Assembly (NCBI RefSeq): GCF_000510645.1
Contig: NZ_KI783301.1
Location: 2,487,151 to 2,551,150 of the forward strand
Length of the DNA: 64,000 nt
Direction of reading: 5' to 3'
Source of the DNA: Thermicanus aegyptius DSM 12793
GTDB lineage: Bacteria; Bacillota; Bacilli; Thermicanales; Thermicanaceae
Positions 25,535-35,552 of the stretch are shown piece after piece (the stretch's first letter is position 1; the number at the start of each line of letters is the position of its first letter). A program made the position numbers and the translations under genes. Below the pieces are notes generated by a model. That model worked only from the letters and a program-made list of their open reading frames with translations, was not told the origin of the DNA and ran no database searches.

Positions 25535-25801
25535 TGCTCCATCTCATCATCCTTTTACTCTTTTTCTTTAAAAAATGGAAATTCACATTTCCAAAAGGTA
25601 CAAAATGACAGTAAGAGATAGGAGTAAGACAGCTAAGGAGCTGTTTAACTATAATACACGCTTTAAAGGGGGGATAGCACATTATCGCACATTCGTATTA
25701 TATCTCTACTCCTCGTATGCATATCGATCGTTTTCTCTTAAACTTCTTAAATTGATGGAAATATTGGTAATTACATTCTAAACCATTGGGGGGTCATTCA
25801 C

Positions 25802-26578
25802 ATGAAAAAAATGTTGCTTGCAGTCATTCTTGTAGTTTTTTTTGCCGTTTCTCTGGCTGGATGTGGCACTAAGGCCACTACGGGTGATGCTAACTCTAGC
25901 GACGGCACAGCAGAAACGATGGTGGTTGGAACTGACACATCTTTCCCTCCGTTTGAATATGTGGACCCCGATACCAACCAGTATACGGGATTTGACATTG
26001 AATTAATTTATGCTATTGCTGATGCTACCGGTCTAAAAGTCGATTTAAAACCCATGGAATTTAAAGCCATCGTACCCGGTTTGCAAACCGGCACACTAGA
26101 TGTAGGTATTGCCGGTATGACGATCACCGAAGAAAGAAAAAAAGCGGTACTATTCTCAGAACCCTATTTTCAAGCGGGATTAGTTATTGCAGTACGCCCG
26201 CAGGAAAATAAGATCCACAACAAAGATGACCTCAAGGGCAAAACGATTGCCGTAAAATTAGGAACTACCAGTGAAAAGATGGCAAGGGAAATTGAGGGGG
26301 CCACAGTTAAAACGTTCGACAATGGAAACGATGTCTATCTGGAAGTGATTCACGGCGGAGCTGATGCATTGATTGAGGACTTACCCGTAATTAAACATTA
26401 TATTGTAAAAAATCCTGATAAGTTAGTTGTCGTCAGCGAACCCATGACTGGAGACAACTACGGAATAGCGGTAACTAAAAGCAAAACCCAACTTCTTGAA
26501 AAAATCAATGAAGGCTTAAAAAAAGTAAAAGAAAGTGGGAAATATGACGAACTGTATAAAAAATATTTTGGAGAATGA
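25802..26578 (+). CDS. glnH: Amino-acid ABC transporter substrate-binding lipoprotein
   Basis: A 258-residue periplasmic-binding-protein type II lipoprotein that captures the amino acid outside the membrane. The lipobox is SLAGC (Cys at about residue 21). The mature start MVVGTDTSFPPFEYVD and the segments GFDIELIYAIADATG and GLQTGTLDVGIAGMTIT are typical of the family 3 solute-binding proteins. It is preceded by GGGGGGTC as ribosome site. The gap of 267 bp from the ATPase gene and a hairpin after the stop suggest it is expressed more strongly than its partners. Confidence 0.92.
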   Translation: MKKMLLAVILVVFFAVSLAGCGTKATTGDANSSDGTAETMVVGTDTSFPPFEYVDPDTNQYTGFDIELIYAIADATGLKVDLKPMEFKAIVPGLQTGTLDVGIAGMTITEERKKAVLFSEPYFQAGLVIAVRPQENKIHNKDDLKGKTIAVKLGTTSEKMAREIEGATVKTFDNGNDVYLEVIHGGADALIEDLPVIKHYIVKNPDKLVVVSEPMTGDNYGIAVTKSKTQLLEKINEGLKKVKESGKYDELYKKYFGE

Positions 26579-26599
26579 GTTAATGTTGCAAAGAATAGT

Positions 26600-26622
26600 A
26601 GGGGAGCTTCAGCTCCCCTTTT
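26600..26622 (+). terminator. Intercistronic hairpin between binding protein and permease
   Basis: AGGGGAGCT pairs perfectly with AGCTCCCCT across TC, then UUUU. It probably acts as a partial terminator or mRNA stabiliser, lowering permease expression relative to the binding protein. Confidence 0.7.
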
Positions 26623-26644
26623 AACAAAGTAAGGGGTTGAGTAT

Positions 26645-27307
26645 ATGGACATAAATGTTGAAGTCGTTTTTCAATCGCTTGGAGTATTATTTTATGGATT
26701 ATGGATGACGATCGCTATCACTGTGATTTCATTGTTCATCGCATTGATTCTGGGGTTGTTTACTGCACTTATGAAATTATCAAAGTCTAAAATCTTAAAA
26801 ATGATATCCAATACGTATATTAATATAATTCGTGGTACTCCTCTTTTGGTACAAGTGTTTTATGTTTACTTTGCTTTGCCGTCTTTGCTCGGCTTTCGGA
26901 TTGATGCTTGGACAGCAGCTATTACTGCACTCAGTTTAAATGCCGGAGCCTATATTGCGGAAGTTTTTCGTTCCGGCATACAAGCCGTTTCTAAAGGACA
27001 ATATGAAGCTGCTCTAGCCCAAGGGATGACCACACGTCAAACCATGCAATACGTTATTCTGCCACAAGCCATACGAATTGTCATTCCATCTTTACTCAAT
27101 CAGTTTATTATTACTTTAAAAGATACTTCTTTAGTTTCCGTTATTGGTTTTGAAGAACTAGCTCGAAAAGGTCAGATCGTCATTGCTACGAGTTATGCCG
27201 CTTTTGAAATTTGGACAGTCGTCGCCTTGATGTACCTTGCTACAGTATTCACTTTAACGAAACTATCTGAGGGGTTAGAAAAAAGACTACGAATTGGTGA
27301 ATATTAA
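26645..27307 (+). CDS. glnP: Amino-acid ABC transporter permease
   Basis: A 220-residue HisMQ-type permease with about five membrane helices. The EAA loop reads EAALAQGMTTRQTMQYVILPQAIRI (about 119-143), the contact site for the ATPase. It completes the importer with the two genes upstream. It ends just before the truncated oligopeptide permease on the other strand. Confidence 0.92.
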   Translation: MDINVEVVFQSLGVLFYGLWMTIAITVISLFIALILGLFTALMKLSKSKILKMISNTYINIIRGTPLLVQVFYVYFALPSLLGFRIDAWTAAITALSLNAGAYIAEVFRSGIQAVSKGQYEAALAQGMTTRQTMQYVILPQAIRIVIPSLLNQFIITLKDTSLVSVIGFEELARKGQIVIATSYAAFEIWTVVALMYLATVFTLTKLSEGLEKRLRIGEY

Positions 27308-27311
27308 CATT

Positions 27312-27941
27312 TCACCTTAGCATCCGGGGATCGAGGAGATCCCGGAGCCCATCTCCCAAGAGATTAAAGCTTAAAACCGTCACCATGACGGCAAGCCCCG
27401 GAAAGATGGAAAGCCAAGGGGCCTGTGTGATGTAGTTTCGGGCATCGGCCAGCATCTTGCCCCACTCCGGCTCCGGAGGTTGGGCGCCCAGTCCGAGGAA
27501 ACCTAAGGCTGCCGCCTCCAGCACGGCGGAACCGATGCCCATCGTCCCTTGTACCAGAATGGGCGTAAGACTGTTGGGCAGGATATGGCGAAAGAGAATA
27601 CGCCTTTCCTTCAAACCGACCGCCTTTGCCGCTTGAACATACTCCTCCTCCCGCAAAGAGAGAACCCTCGCCCGCATCAATCTTCCATAGGTGGGAATGT
27701 TGACGATGGAGATGGCTAATAGCGCATTAAAAAGGCTTGGCCCGAGGATGGCGACGATGGCGATGGCGAGGAGAATGGCAGGAAAGGCTAAGAGCATATC
27801 AAACATACGGCTGATGAGGGTATCCACCCATCTCCCGTAATATCCGGCGAGGAGTCCGAGAAAAGCGCCGACGAGAATCGAGCCGGTTACGGAGGAGATG
27901 CCGATCAGAAGGGAGATGCGGGCTCCATAGAGCCGCCCCAT
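27312..27941 (-). pseudogene. 5'-truncated oligopeptide/dipeptide ABC permease (OppC/DppC type)
   Basis: The 209 codons match the C-terminal three quarters of DppC/OppC permeases: LYGARISLLIGI, EEEYVQAAKAVGLKERRILF (EAA loop) and LLGDGLRDLLDPRM at the end. The first about 80 residues, including the first membrane helix, are missing. The open frame upstream of R-L-Y-G-A reads unrelated sequence, so the break lies near 27935. No other Opp/Dpp gene is present, so the transporter is lost. Confidence 0.75.
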
Positions 27942-28084
27942 AAACCTTGTAACGCATTCCTGCTCTCCTTCTTTACTTACGACTTCTTCTGATACAAAAC
28001 CAACAATTTTATCATTTATACTTGCTCAACTCCTTACTTATCCTATACTTGAATCGATTTCATTCATGGATCGGTTTGATTCGT

Positions 28085-29023
28085 TCATCTTAATAAATCA
28101 TCCAGCGCTTCCTGCAGCAAGTCGGCGAAATTCTCCGGAAAGAAATGCCCCATTCCCTTTACAACGACCAACTTGCATGCGATGCCTGCCCGTTCTAGGT
28201 CACGATGAAGGGCGACAGTCGATTCATAGTAATGGTCTTGATCCCCGGTTATGATCCACCCTCGAATGAAGTTCCCTTTTGCTTTTTCGATCAGGGATTG
28301 ATAGCCTGCCACATCCCGAATGGAAGGAACTACTACAATGAACCCTTTCACCTGAATCGGGGTTCCCTCCAGCGCCAGTTCAAACGCCAACTTTCCTCCC
28401 TGGGATGCTCCGGCCAGAATCACCTGCTCTTCATCCACCGCAACACGGCTTACCACCACTGAAAACTGGTCGTAAATCTCATTTCTCGCCAGTTTACCAT
28501 CATCCCAACAGTACGCGTGATACCCATATATTTGCGAAGATTGGGGAAACGCCACATGAATCCGCTCCCCTAAACGCTCAGGGGCCCAGTACCGCGAAAA
28601 ACGCTCTGCCGAATCCCCCCGCCAATGAAGCACATACAAGAGCGGCATCGGTACTTGATGTTTGTCGGAAGGATACAGGAGAAGATCGGATGATCCGGTA
28701 CTTTTTGAAACCTCAAATCTGTTTCTTGATTCCTCCACGATCTCTTTGAAAGCATCCAACTCCCGCAACGGCTTCAGATCCTCATCATTGAGCATTTGAT
28801 CCGGGTTCCACCAATATCCTTCCTTCAATGCAGCCCGTAACGTTTGCACCGCGGCATCAGGCCTTCCCGTCATGCTGTAGAGACACGCCTTCCAGAAACT
28901 TGTTTTATCCTTCATCTCCGGATACTTCTCTTCGATCTCAGCAATCGTCTGCAACGCCTCGTCATAGTTTGTTTGAGTAAAAAGCGTAAACACCTTCTTT
29001 TGAAGTTCTAATAACTCGTTCAT
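28085..29023 (-). CDS. Alpha/beta-hydrolase with N-terminal TPR-like region
   Basis: A 312-residue protein. The first about 90 residues are helical and repeat-like (YDEALQTIAEIEEKYPEM), as in TPR segments. The rest is an alpha/beta-hydrolase with nucleophile elbow GASQGG, acid in ITGDQDHYY and His in GMGHFFPE, giving a complete Ser-Asp-His triad. It is probably an esterase of unknown substrate. I chose the ATG at 29023 after GGAAAGGAGAAAG. It is monocistronic. Confidence 0.75.
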   Translation of the reverse strand: MNELLELQKKVFTLFTQTNYDEALQTIAEIEEKYPEMKDKTSFWKACLYSMTGRPDAAVQTLRAALKEGYWWNPDQMLNDEDLKPLRELDAFKEIVEESRNRFEVSKSTGSSDLLLYPSDKHQVPMPLLYVLHWRGDSAERFSRYWAPERLGERIHVAFPQSSQIYGYHAYCWDDGKLARNEIYDQFSVVVSRVAVDEEQVILAGASQGGKLAFELALEGTPIQVKGFIVVVPSIRDVAGYQSLIEKAKGNFIRGWIITGDQDHYYESTVALHRDLERAGIACKLVVVKGMGHFFPENFADLLQEALDDLLR

Positions 29024-29164
29024 CGCTTTCTTTCTCCTTTCCTCTTTTTTTCCCAAACCTAAATGTAATAAACCTAGCTGAAAATCATCAACGAAGCAGT
29101 TACAAACGATTTACATCGCTTCAATCGATCCAATTCCTCCTCGTGAAAGATTGAACAATACTTT

Positions 29165-29280
29165 GAAAAATTGTGCTACAATGAGTTCTATGCATTCTTT
29201 CCATCTGTTCTGATTATATATTGAAAAATTGTGAACATCCATAAAAAAATTGAAAAAAACCCTGAAATTGTGAACTTTTA
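29165..29280. repeat. Second cluster of the AAATTGTGAAC motif
   Basis: TGAAAAATTGTG occurs at 29164, TGAAAAATTGTGAAC at 29222 and GAAATTGTGAACTTTTA at 29264, matching the motifs at 3271-3328. The surrounding 29024-29351 has no gene. It is likely the footprint of a lost insertion sequence. Confidence 0.4.
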
Positions 29281-29351
29281 TCTTTGGTACACATTGTCCC
29301 CTCCATGCATCGAGACTCTGTTTGATGATATTAAAAAATGAAGGGATATAT

Positions 29352-31088
29352 TTACGACCATTTCCTCTTCAGAAAAGAGAGGAGCTGATCGAGGGGCCAT
29401 GTGTTGATCACCCGATCAGGCTCTACCCAGCCCCGGCGAGCCGTTCCCACACCCACTCCCATGTTCTCCAGTTCATCGATCCGGTGGGCATCGGTGTTAA
29501 TGACGAGATGAACGCCCTCCTTCATGGCCATCTCCAGGTACTCCGGCGCAAGATCCAGGCGGTTGGGGTTGGCGTTTAACTCCAGAACGGTGCCCGTCTC
29601 CTTCGCAGCTTTGATCAATACTTCCACGTTGACCGCATACGGCGCTCGACGTCCGATCAACCTCCCCGTGGGATGGGCGATGATGTCCACATGGTTGTTC
29701 TCAATGGCGGCCAGGATCCGTTTCATCATCACCTTCTCCTCTTGTTTGAAGGCGGTATGAACCGATGCGATCACCAGATCCAGCTCCTGAAGCACCTCAT
29801 CCGGATAATCGAGGCGGCCGTCCGGCAGAATATCCATCTCCACCCCCGCCAGAATGCGGAAGGAATCGTCCTGCCATTCTTCCTGCAGGCGCTTCTCCAC
29901 CTCCCGAATCTTCTGCCGTTGCTCACGTAACCGTTCAATGCTTAGCCCCCAGGCGATTTTTAGGGAGCGGGAGTGATCGGTGATGGCGATATAGCGATAT
30001 CCCCTTTTATAAGCCGCCCTGGCCATCTCTTCGATGCTGTTTCCCCCATCGCTCCACTCGGTATGCATGTGTAGATCGCCCCGAATATCTTCCAGGCGAA
30101 TGAGGCGGGGGATCTCCCCTTTTTCCGCCCGTTCCACCTCTTCTCTTCCTTCACGGATTTCAGGAGGGATGTAGGAAAGACCCAGACGTCGGTAGAGATC
30201 TTCCTCGGTGACGAAGGTCTTCCTCTTCCTGCTTTCCTCCAGACCGTAGGGGGTGAAAATAAGCCCCCTCTCCTTCGCTCGTTCCGTCAGCTTTTCCCGA
30301 TGTGCCTCTGAACCGGTATGGTAAAGGAGCGCGCCGGAAAAGAAAGCGGGTGGAACGAGGCGGAAATCGACCCGAATCGGCCAGAGGTATTCCAATTCGA
30401 CCGTCACCCCCTCCTTTCCCTTCTCCAGAACTTTCTTCACCTTGGGGAACTGAAGCAGGAGGGGAACCGCCTCGTGCGGAGAGCGCGCGGCCAGGACGAA
30501 GAGAATCCCCTTCCCGGTCTCTTTCATCCTGCGAAGATCCCCTGCCACCTCCGCCTTCTCTATCCCGTCTACGTTCATCACCCATTCCCTGATTTCCCGG
30601 GCAATCGGCAGAAGGGTGGCGATGGGAATCTCCTCCGGAATCTCCTTCATCTGTTTTATGCTCTTAAGGAGATTTAATTCCGTCTTGGCGCCAAAGCCGG
30701 TCAGCTTCCTGATCTTCTGCGCCTTCGCCGCCTCCTCCAACTTCGCCAGTGAATCGATGCCAAGTTCCCGGTATAACCTGCCCACGCTTCGCGGGCCTAA
30801 GCCGGGGATTCTTAACAGAAGCAGAAGATCGGGTGGAATTCTTTCTTCCAATTCGGCGAGAAGTTCCGATTTTCCGGTCTTCACCCATTGATGAATCACC
30901 GCAGCGATCCCTTTTCCAATGCCGGGGATCGTCTCTGGATCCACATCTTCGATAGGAATCTCCATTCTTTCAATCGTTTGCCCCGCCTTTCGATAAGCGG
31001 ATATTTTAAAGGGGCTCTCCCCTTCAATTTCCAGGAGATCGGCGATCCGATATAACATATAGGCTAATTTCAGATTCGATGGCAGCAT
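29352..31088 (-). CDS. polX: PolX-family protein with PHP phosphoesterase and a degenerate polymerase site
   Basis: A 578-residue bacterial PolX architecture: helix-hairpin-helix repeats (about 54-62 and 94-101), a Pol-beta-like palm (about 150-310) and a C-terminal PHP domain (about 335-575). The PHP metal ligands look intact: HMH, ITDHS, GVEMDI, ASVH, IAHP and NTDAH. The polymerase motif is not: the usual G-S-x-R-R is GDLRR (183-187), and the D-x-D that should follow reads G-I-L (about 194-196); only the third Asp (VDFRL) remains. It is probably a nuclease without polymerase activity. The ATG at 31088 follows AAGGAGAG. Confidence 0.85.
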   Translation of the reverse strand: MLPSNLKLAYMLYRIADLLEIEGESPFKISAYRKAGQTIERMEIPIEDVDPETIPGIGKGIAAVIHQWVKTGKSELLAELEERIPPDLLLLLRIPGLGPRSVGRLYRELGIDSLAKLEEAAKAQKIRKLTGFGAKTELNLLKSIKQMKEIPEEIPIATLLPIAREIREWVMNVDGIEKAEVAGDLRRMKETGKGILFVLAARSPHEAVPLLLQFPKVKKVLEKGKEGVTVELEYLWPIRVDFRLVPPAFFSGALLYHTGSEAHREKLTERAKERGLIFTPYGLEESRKRKTFVTEEDLYRRLGLSYIPPEIREGREEVERAEKGEIPRLIRLEDIRGDLHMHTEWSDGGNSIEEMARAAYKRGYRYIAITDHSRSLKIAWGLSIERLREQRQKIREVEKRLQEEWQDDSFRILAGVEMDILPDGRLDYPDEVLQELDLVIASVHTAFKQEEKVMMKRILAAIENNHVDIIAHPTGRLIGRRAPYAVNVEVLIKAAKETGTVLELNANPNRLDLAPEYLEMAMKEGVHLVINTDAHRIDELENMGVGVGTARRGWVEPDRVINTWPLDQLLSFLKRKWS

Positions 31089-31460
31089 TGTACGGCTCTC
31101 CTTCAAGGTTTATTGGGTTTACTACACTATCCATATCTTACCATGCTATCCTTCATTCAATACCCATCCATCAACGACTTATTCATATTGTATAAGCCCT
31201 CAAGTATAAACCCTCCCACTCTACCTCTATGTTCCCAAAAGGAAGAGAATAAACTTCCACCACCACAGATGAATCATCTAAATGAAGAAGATGAAATCGA
31301 TACGACAAGATAGGCATATTCCTGGAGTAAAATCCTTAGAAAGGGCTTTTCCCATATTTCTTTAGCCCTGCCATCTTGTTTATGCACCACCTCAATGGGC
31401 ATCGTTTTAAATAGGTAATGATAAGCTCTTGAAAAGAAAGCCGAAAATTATCCATTGAAT
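31089..31460. other. Gene-free stretch
   Basis: No coding frame with a credible start, RNA or repeat is evident between polX and the typA terminator. The sequence is AT-rich relative to its neighbours. Confidence 0.5.
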
Positions 31461-31495
31461 TAAATACCGGCATGCCCTTTCCTCAGGGATGCCGG
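31461..31495 (-). terminator. Probable terminator after typA
   Basis: CCGGCAT and ATGCCGG, extended by CCCT/AGGG, form a long stem. The minus-strand U-tract is weak (UAUUUAAUU), so termination efficiency is uncertain. Confidence 0.5.
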
Positions 31496-31545
31496 TGTTC
31501 CCTCCATCCTTCCTATTTCCCGATGGGGGAAACAGGAATAAAGGA

Positions 31546-33384
31546 TTAGACGTTTAAATTTTCCCGTTTTCTCTCGTACTTATCTCGATCGATTTTCTTT
31601 AAGAAACGCTTGCGGAGGCGGATTGCTTTGGGGGTTACTTCTACGTATTCATCATCGTTAATATACTCCAATGCTTCTTCCAACGAAAAATCCCTGGGAG
31701 CTTTCAGTTTTGTCGTTTCTTCTTTGGTGGAGGCGCGCATGTTGGTTAACTGTTTTGTCTTGCACACATTCACCACGATGTCATTTCCCCGGTTGTGCTC
31801 CCCTACAATCATCCCTTCATACACCTCATCTCCGGGGCGGACAAACATCACTCCCCGGTCTTCCACGGAAAGGAGTCCATAGGTGGTGGCTGTCCCTGTC
31901 TCCATAGAGACCAAGACCCCCGCCGGTCTTCTCCCCACATTTCCAGGAAGGATGGGACGGTATTCCAAGTAGGAGTGGTTTAAAACCCCATACCCCCGCG
32001 TCTCAGTGAGAAACTGTTTCCGGTACCCGATCAGCCCCCGGGAAGGGATGTGGTATTCCAGGCGAACATAGCCAAAGCCATTGTTCTCCATGTTCACCAA
32101 TTCGCCTTTTCGTTCCGCGATCGATTCCATCACGGTCCCCTGGAATTCATCGGGAATATCGACGATGAGCGATTCGAACGGTTCGCATTTTGCTCCATCC
32201 ACCTCTCGAAGGATCACTTCCGGTTTCGATACCTGCAGCTCATATCCCTCCCGACGCATGGTCTCAATCAAGATGGAGAGATGAAGCTCTCCTCTTCCCG
32301 AGACGATGAAGGCATCGGGAGAGCCGGTTCCCTCCACCCGAAGGCTTACATCCGTTTCTAAGGCTTGCTGCAGTCGTTCTGCCAATTTACGGGAGGTGAG
32401 ATACTTCCCTTCCCGTCCGGCAAAGGGGCTGTCATTGACGAGGAAGGTCATCTTGATGGTAGGCTCATCGATGGTTAAGAGGGGGAGAGCCTCCGGATTT
32501 TCCGCATCGGCCACCGTCTCCCCGACCATGATCTCCTCCAGGCCAGGGACGGCCACAATCTCTCCCGCCTTCGCTTCTTCGATCTCAATCCGTTTCAGTC
32601 CATAAAAACCGAAGAGTTTGGCGATACGGACCTGACGAATGGTCCCATCCCGTTTCATTTGGACCACCTTGTCCCCTGCCCGTATCTTTCCTCGCTCAAT
32701 CCGTCCGATGCCGATCCGGCCCAGGTAATCATTATAATCCAGCATCGTCACCTGCATTTGCAAGGGTCCTTCCACATCAACCAGCGGGGCCGGAATATGC
32801 TCCTTGATCGCTTCAAAAAGAGGTTTCATATCGGTTCCCGGCGTGTCGGGGTCGGTGCTCGCGGTTCCCTTAAGCCCAGAGGCATACAGAATGGGAAACT
32901 CCAATTGCTCTTCCGTCGCTCCCAAATCGATAAAAAGGTCGTACACTTCATCCACCACTTCGGGGGGGCGTGCATTTTCCCGGTCCATCTTGTTAACGAC
33001 CAGGATGGGGGTTGCTTTCTGTTCCAAGGCTTTCTTTAGAACAAATCGGGTCTGGGGCATGCACCCTTCAAATGCATCAACCACAAGCAGAACCCCATCC
33101 ACCATTTTCATAATCCGTTCCACTTCACCGCCAAAATCGGAGTGGCCCGGGGTATCGACAATGTTAATGGTAAGATCCTGATAATGGATCGCTGTCGTCT
33201 TCGCCAAGATGGTAATTCCCCTCTCCCGTTCCAGATCATTGGAATCCAGGGCTCGTTCCTGCACCTGTTCATTCTGGCGGAAGATTCCTGCTTGACGGAG
33301 GAGCTGATCGACAAGCGTGGTCTTTCCATGATCCACATGAGCAATAATGGCAATATTCCGTAGATCTTCACGACGGGTTTTCAT
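31546..33384 (-). CDS. typA: Ribosome-associated GTPase TypA/BipA
   Basis: A 612-residue translational GTPase assisting 50S assembly and stress adaptation. It has G1 AHVDHGKTTL, G2 ERGITI, G3 DTPGHSDFGGEVER and G4 NKMD, followed by the EF-G-like domains III and V and the BipA-specific C-terminal domain. Length equals Bacillus TypA. I chose the ATG at 33384 (MKTRREDLRNIAI) after AAAGGGAAGG; the longer frame adds an unrelated extension. Confidence 0.95.
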   Translation of the reverse strand: MKTRREDLRNIAIIAHVDHGKTTLVDQLLRQAGIFRQNEQVQERALDSNDLERERGITILAKTTAIHYQDLTINIVDTPGHSDFGGEVERIMKMVDGVLLVVDAFEGCMPQTRFVLKKALEQKATPILVVNKMDRENARPPEVVDEVYDLFIDLGATEEQLEFPILYASGLKGTASTDPDTPGTDMKPLFEAIKEHIPAPLVDVEGPLQMQVTMLDYNDYLGRIGIGRIERGKIRAGDKVVQMKRDGTIRQVRIAKLFGFYGLKRIEIEEAKAGEIVAVPGLEEIMVGETVADAENPEALPLLTIDEPTIKMTFLVNDSPFAGREGKYLTSRKLAERLQQALETDVSLRVEGTGSPDAFIVSGRGELHLSILIETMRREGYELQVSKPEVILREVDGAKCEPFESLIVDIPDEFQGTVMESIAERKGELVNMENNGFGYVRLEYHIPSRGLIGYRKQFLTETRGYGVLNHSYLEYRPILPGNVGRRPAGVLVSMETGTATTYGLLSVEDRGVMFVRPGDEVYEGMIVGEHNRGNDIVVNVCKTKQLTNMRASTKEETTKLKAPRDFSLEEALEYINDDEYVEVTPKAIRLRKRFLKKIDRDKYERKRENLNV

Positions 33385-33888
33385 GATTAATCCTTCCCTT
33401 TGACTTCCTTTCTGCAAGCTTTTCTATTTTAACACAAACCCTCCTTCTTTGCACATTCATCCGTGCCTCCTTCTATACAGAACCAGCTCCATTGCCTTCA
33501 CCAAAAGTGCCGCCTTCAGAGCCACTGTCAGTAGCAAAAAAACGCAAATCTATTTCTATTATAAATAAACCTCACGATTTACACCCGTCGGCAAACTTTC
33601 TACGTAAAGTTTAACGCCATTCTTTCATACCTCCTTCCAGTCACTTCTCGGTTTTTTCACGGCTGTCCGGTTCCTGTATCGCAGCCAATCTGTTCTCCTA
33701 TCGAATTAATTTTCCGACCGGATGTCTAGAATTAGGCGGTTTATTTAACTTTAAATCTTTTTTGCAAAATGATTTTGCGAGATGATGGCATCAATGTTTA
33801 AGAATCCTGCAAGGGGCTCCGGAATGTAATGACGATCGCTGCAAAAAAATAAAGATAAAGTTTCAATCTCAAGAGGAGTGATAGCCTA
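33385..33888. other. Gene-free stretch of about 500 bp
   Basis: No open frame with a plausible start and no convincing hairpin-plus-U-tract was found. It should contain the promoters of typA (minus) and the 66-residue gene (plus), neither of which I could place reliably. Confidence 0.4.
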
Positions 33889-34089
33889 ATGATCGAGAAG
33901 GAAAACGGAGCACATCAGGAAATGAAAAAGGATTCCCTGGATGAAGGAAGAAAGAAATACGAGATGGACGTGGATCGCATGATGAACGAGGGAATGGCCG
34001 GCGGGAACATATACGCCCAAGGAAATCGAGTCAATATCGAAGAAGCACACGAATTTAACGAGGAAGATCCACCCCGTCAAGGCAGGTAA
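33889..34089 (+). CDS. Small acidic hydrophilic protein
   Basis: A 66-residue highly charged protein with no hydrophobic segment and a central DRMMNEGMAGGNIYAQGN motif. It has the look of the short, abundant, often spore-related proteins of Bacillales, but I cannot name the family. The ATG follows AGAGGAG with 10-nt spacing. It is convergent with the iron permease and overlaps its 3' end by 13 bp. Confidence 0.6.
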   Translation: MIEKENGAHQEMKKDSLDEGRKKYEMDVDRMMNEGMAGGNIYAQGNRVNIEEAHEFNEEDPPRQGR

Positions 34090-35552
34090 TCCTTTGCCTG
34101 TTTTCTCTTTCTTCTTTCTGTCATGACAACGACCCAGCTTAAAAATAACAGCAACACAAGCTGCGAGAGGACCGTTTCCCAAGTCGGGAAAAAACCGATC
34201 CAATCGATGATCGGAAATTGCTCAATCTGGCTCATGCTTATAACGTCGGCCAGCTGAAGGGCATGGAGGCTCATACCCAATATTTTGAAAGCCAAAACGT
34301 AAATGAGCAGAGTTGCCGCTTTGAAAAACGGACCGATTGGTATTTTCATGCTGAAACGGATGATGAAAATAGCAAATACCAGCAAAATGAGAATGGCGAT
34401 CCCGATTCCAGCAAGCAACTTATCGAGTGAAATAGAAGGAGCCATACCCATATAAAAAATGATCGTCTCCGCACCTTCCCGAAAGATCGAAAGGAAGCTG
34501 ATCAAGGCCATGCCCAGCACACTGCCCATCGAAAGAGCCATATTCATCTGCGTGTTGATGTAACGGTTCCATGCATTTAGATTCGACCTTTGATGGAGCC
34601 AAATGCCGACACCGATCATCATGAACACCGCGATCATACCGGTTAATCCCTCTAACATTTCGCGATTCGTTCCTGCCGCGATTGCGGAGGTGAAAATCGC
34701 GTTGATGAGAAGAGCCGCGACGACGCTCACCACGACTCCGGCGACAGCTCCCAGCCAGATCCACTTCTGATAGCCTCCGTTGCCTGTCTTCCTTAAAGAG
34801 GTAATGAGTGCGGATATAATCAGCAGGGCTTCAAGCCCTTCACGCAGCATGACCTGTGACGCATCCCACACGGAATAGTTTTTTTGCTGAAGCATGGCGA
34901 TTTCCCGCTCGTATCCCTTAAGCCGGTTCTTCAGTTCCTCCAGATCCTGGTTGGGTGAAGCAAGCTTACCGGCAACCAGCGGAATGTTGTTTTCCAACTC
35001 ATTATACAAACTTGCGCTTCGGGTCGAAACCTCACCTTCCACCGACGGCCATACCGTCAAAAAATCCTCCAGCGCAGAAACCGCAAGCTTCGTCTCTCCT
35101 TGATCGATCTCCGTAACCGCCTTGTCCAGCAGGTCAACCAAGGTTTGAAGCGTAGCACCTCCATCCGAAGTGCCGACTGTTTTTTCCCCGGAAACAAAGT
35201 CGGAAACGATCTGCGACAACAGGGTGTAATACCGCTCAATTTCACCGAAATCTTTGGCCTCTTTGGATACGGCAATCCGTAATAAGCCCATCTTTGTTTC
35301 GATCTGCCCGTAATAATCCAGGCTTTGTTCGCGAACGATCGTCTCCTTTTTGTTCCAGACCGCCAATACTCTTTTGTAAGCGGCTAAAACCGCCTCTTCA
35401 TCCTTCGCCACAACGGCTTCTTCAAGAGAGCGAAGCGCGGGGGTGATGGCGGTCATGAACTCCGCGCGTCGGCCAGCCTCATCGACCGGATGCATGATTT
35501 TGTCATAAGCGTAAAACGCGGAGGACAAATGGGATAGCGTATCCATTACCAT
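34077..35552 (-). CDS. FTR1-type iron permease (EfeU-like), probably 5'-truncated
   Basis: 491 codons from the first ATG. A helical extracytoplasmic domain (about 1-235) is followed by seven membrane helices carrying both R-E-x-x-E iron motifs, REGLEA and REGAE, which define the FTR1/EfeU family. The frame stays open and family-like for about 67 codons further upstream (to about 35752) but meets a stop there without any ATG, GTG or TTG. No ribosome site precedes the ATG at 35552. The signal peptide and first residues are therefore missing, and the gene may be inactive. Confidence 0.75.
   Translation of the reverse strand: MVMDTLSHLSSAFYAYDKIMHPVDEAGRRAEFMTAITPALRSLEEAVVAKDEEAVLAAYKRVLAVWNKKETIVREQSLDYYGQIETKMGLLRIAVSKEAKDFGEIERYYTLLSQIVSDFVSGEKTVGTSDGGATLQTLVDLLDKAVTEIDQGETKLAVSALEDFLTVWPSVEGEVSTRSASLYNELENNIPLVAGKLASPNQDLEELKNRLKGYEREIAMLQQKNYSVWDASQVMLREGLEALLIISALITSLRKTGNGGYQKWIWLGAVAGVVVSVVAALLINAIFTSAIAAGTNREMLEGLTGMIAVFMMIGVGIWLHQRSNLNAWNRYINTQMNMALSMGSVLGMALISFLSIFREGAETIIFYMGMAPSISLDKLLAGIGIAILILLVFAIFIIRFSMKIPIGPFFKAATLLIYVLAFKILGMSLHALQLADVISMSQIEQFPIIDWIGFFPTWETVLSQLVLLLFLSWVVVMTERRKRKQAKDYLP

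Noticed and set aside
29765-30677. Long open frames antisense to polX
   Set aside because: GC-rich shadow frames of a well-supported gene; no ribosome sites, low-complexity Arg/Ser/Pro composition.
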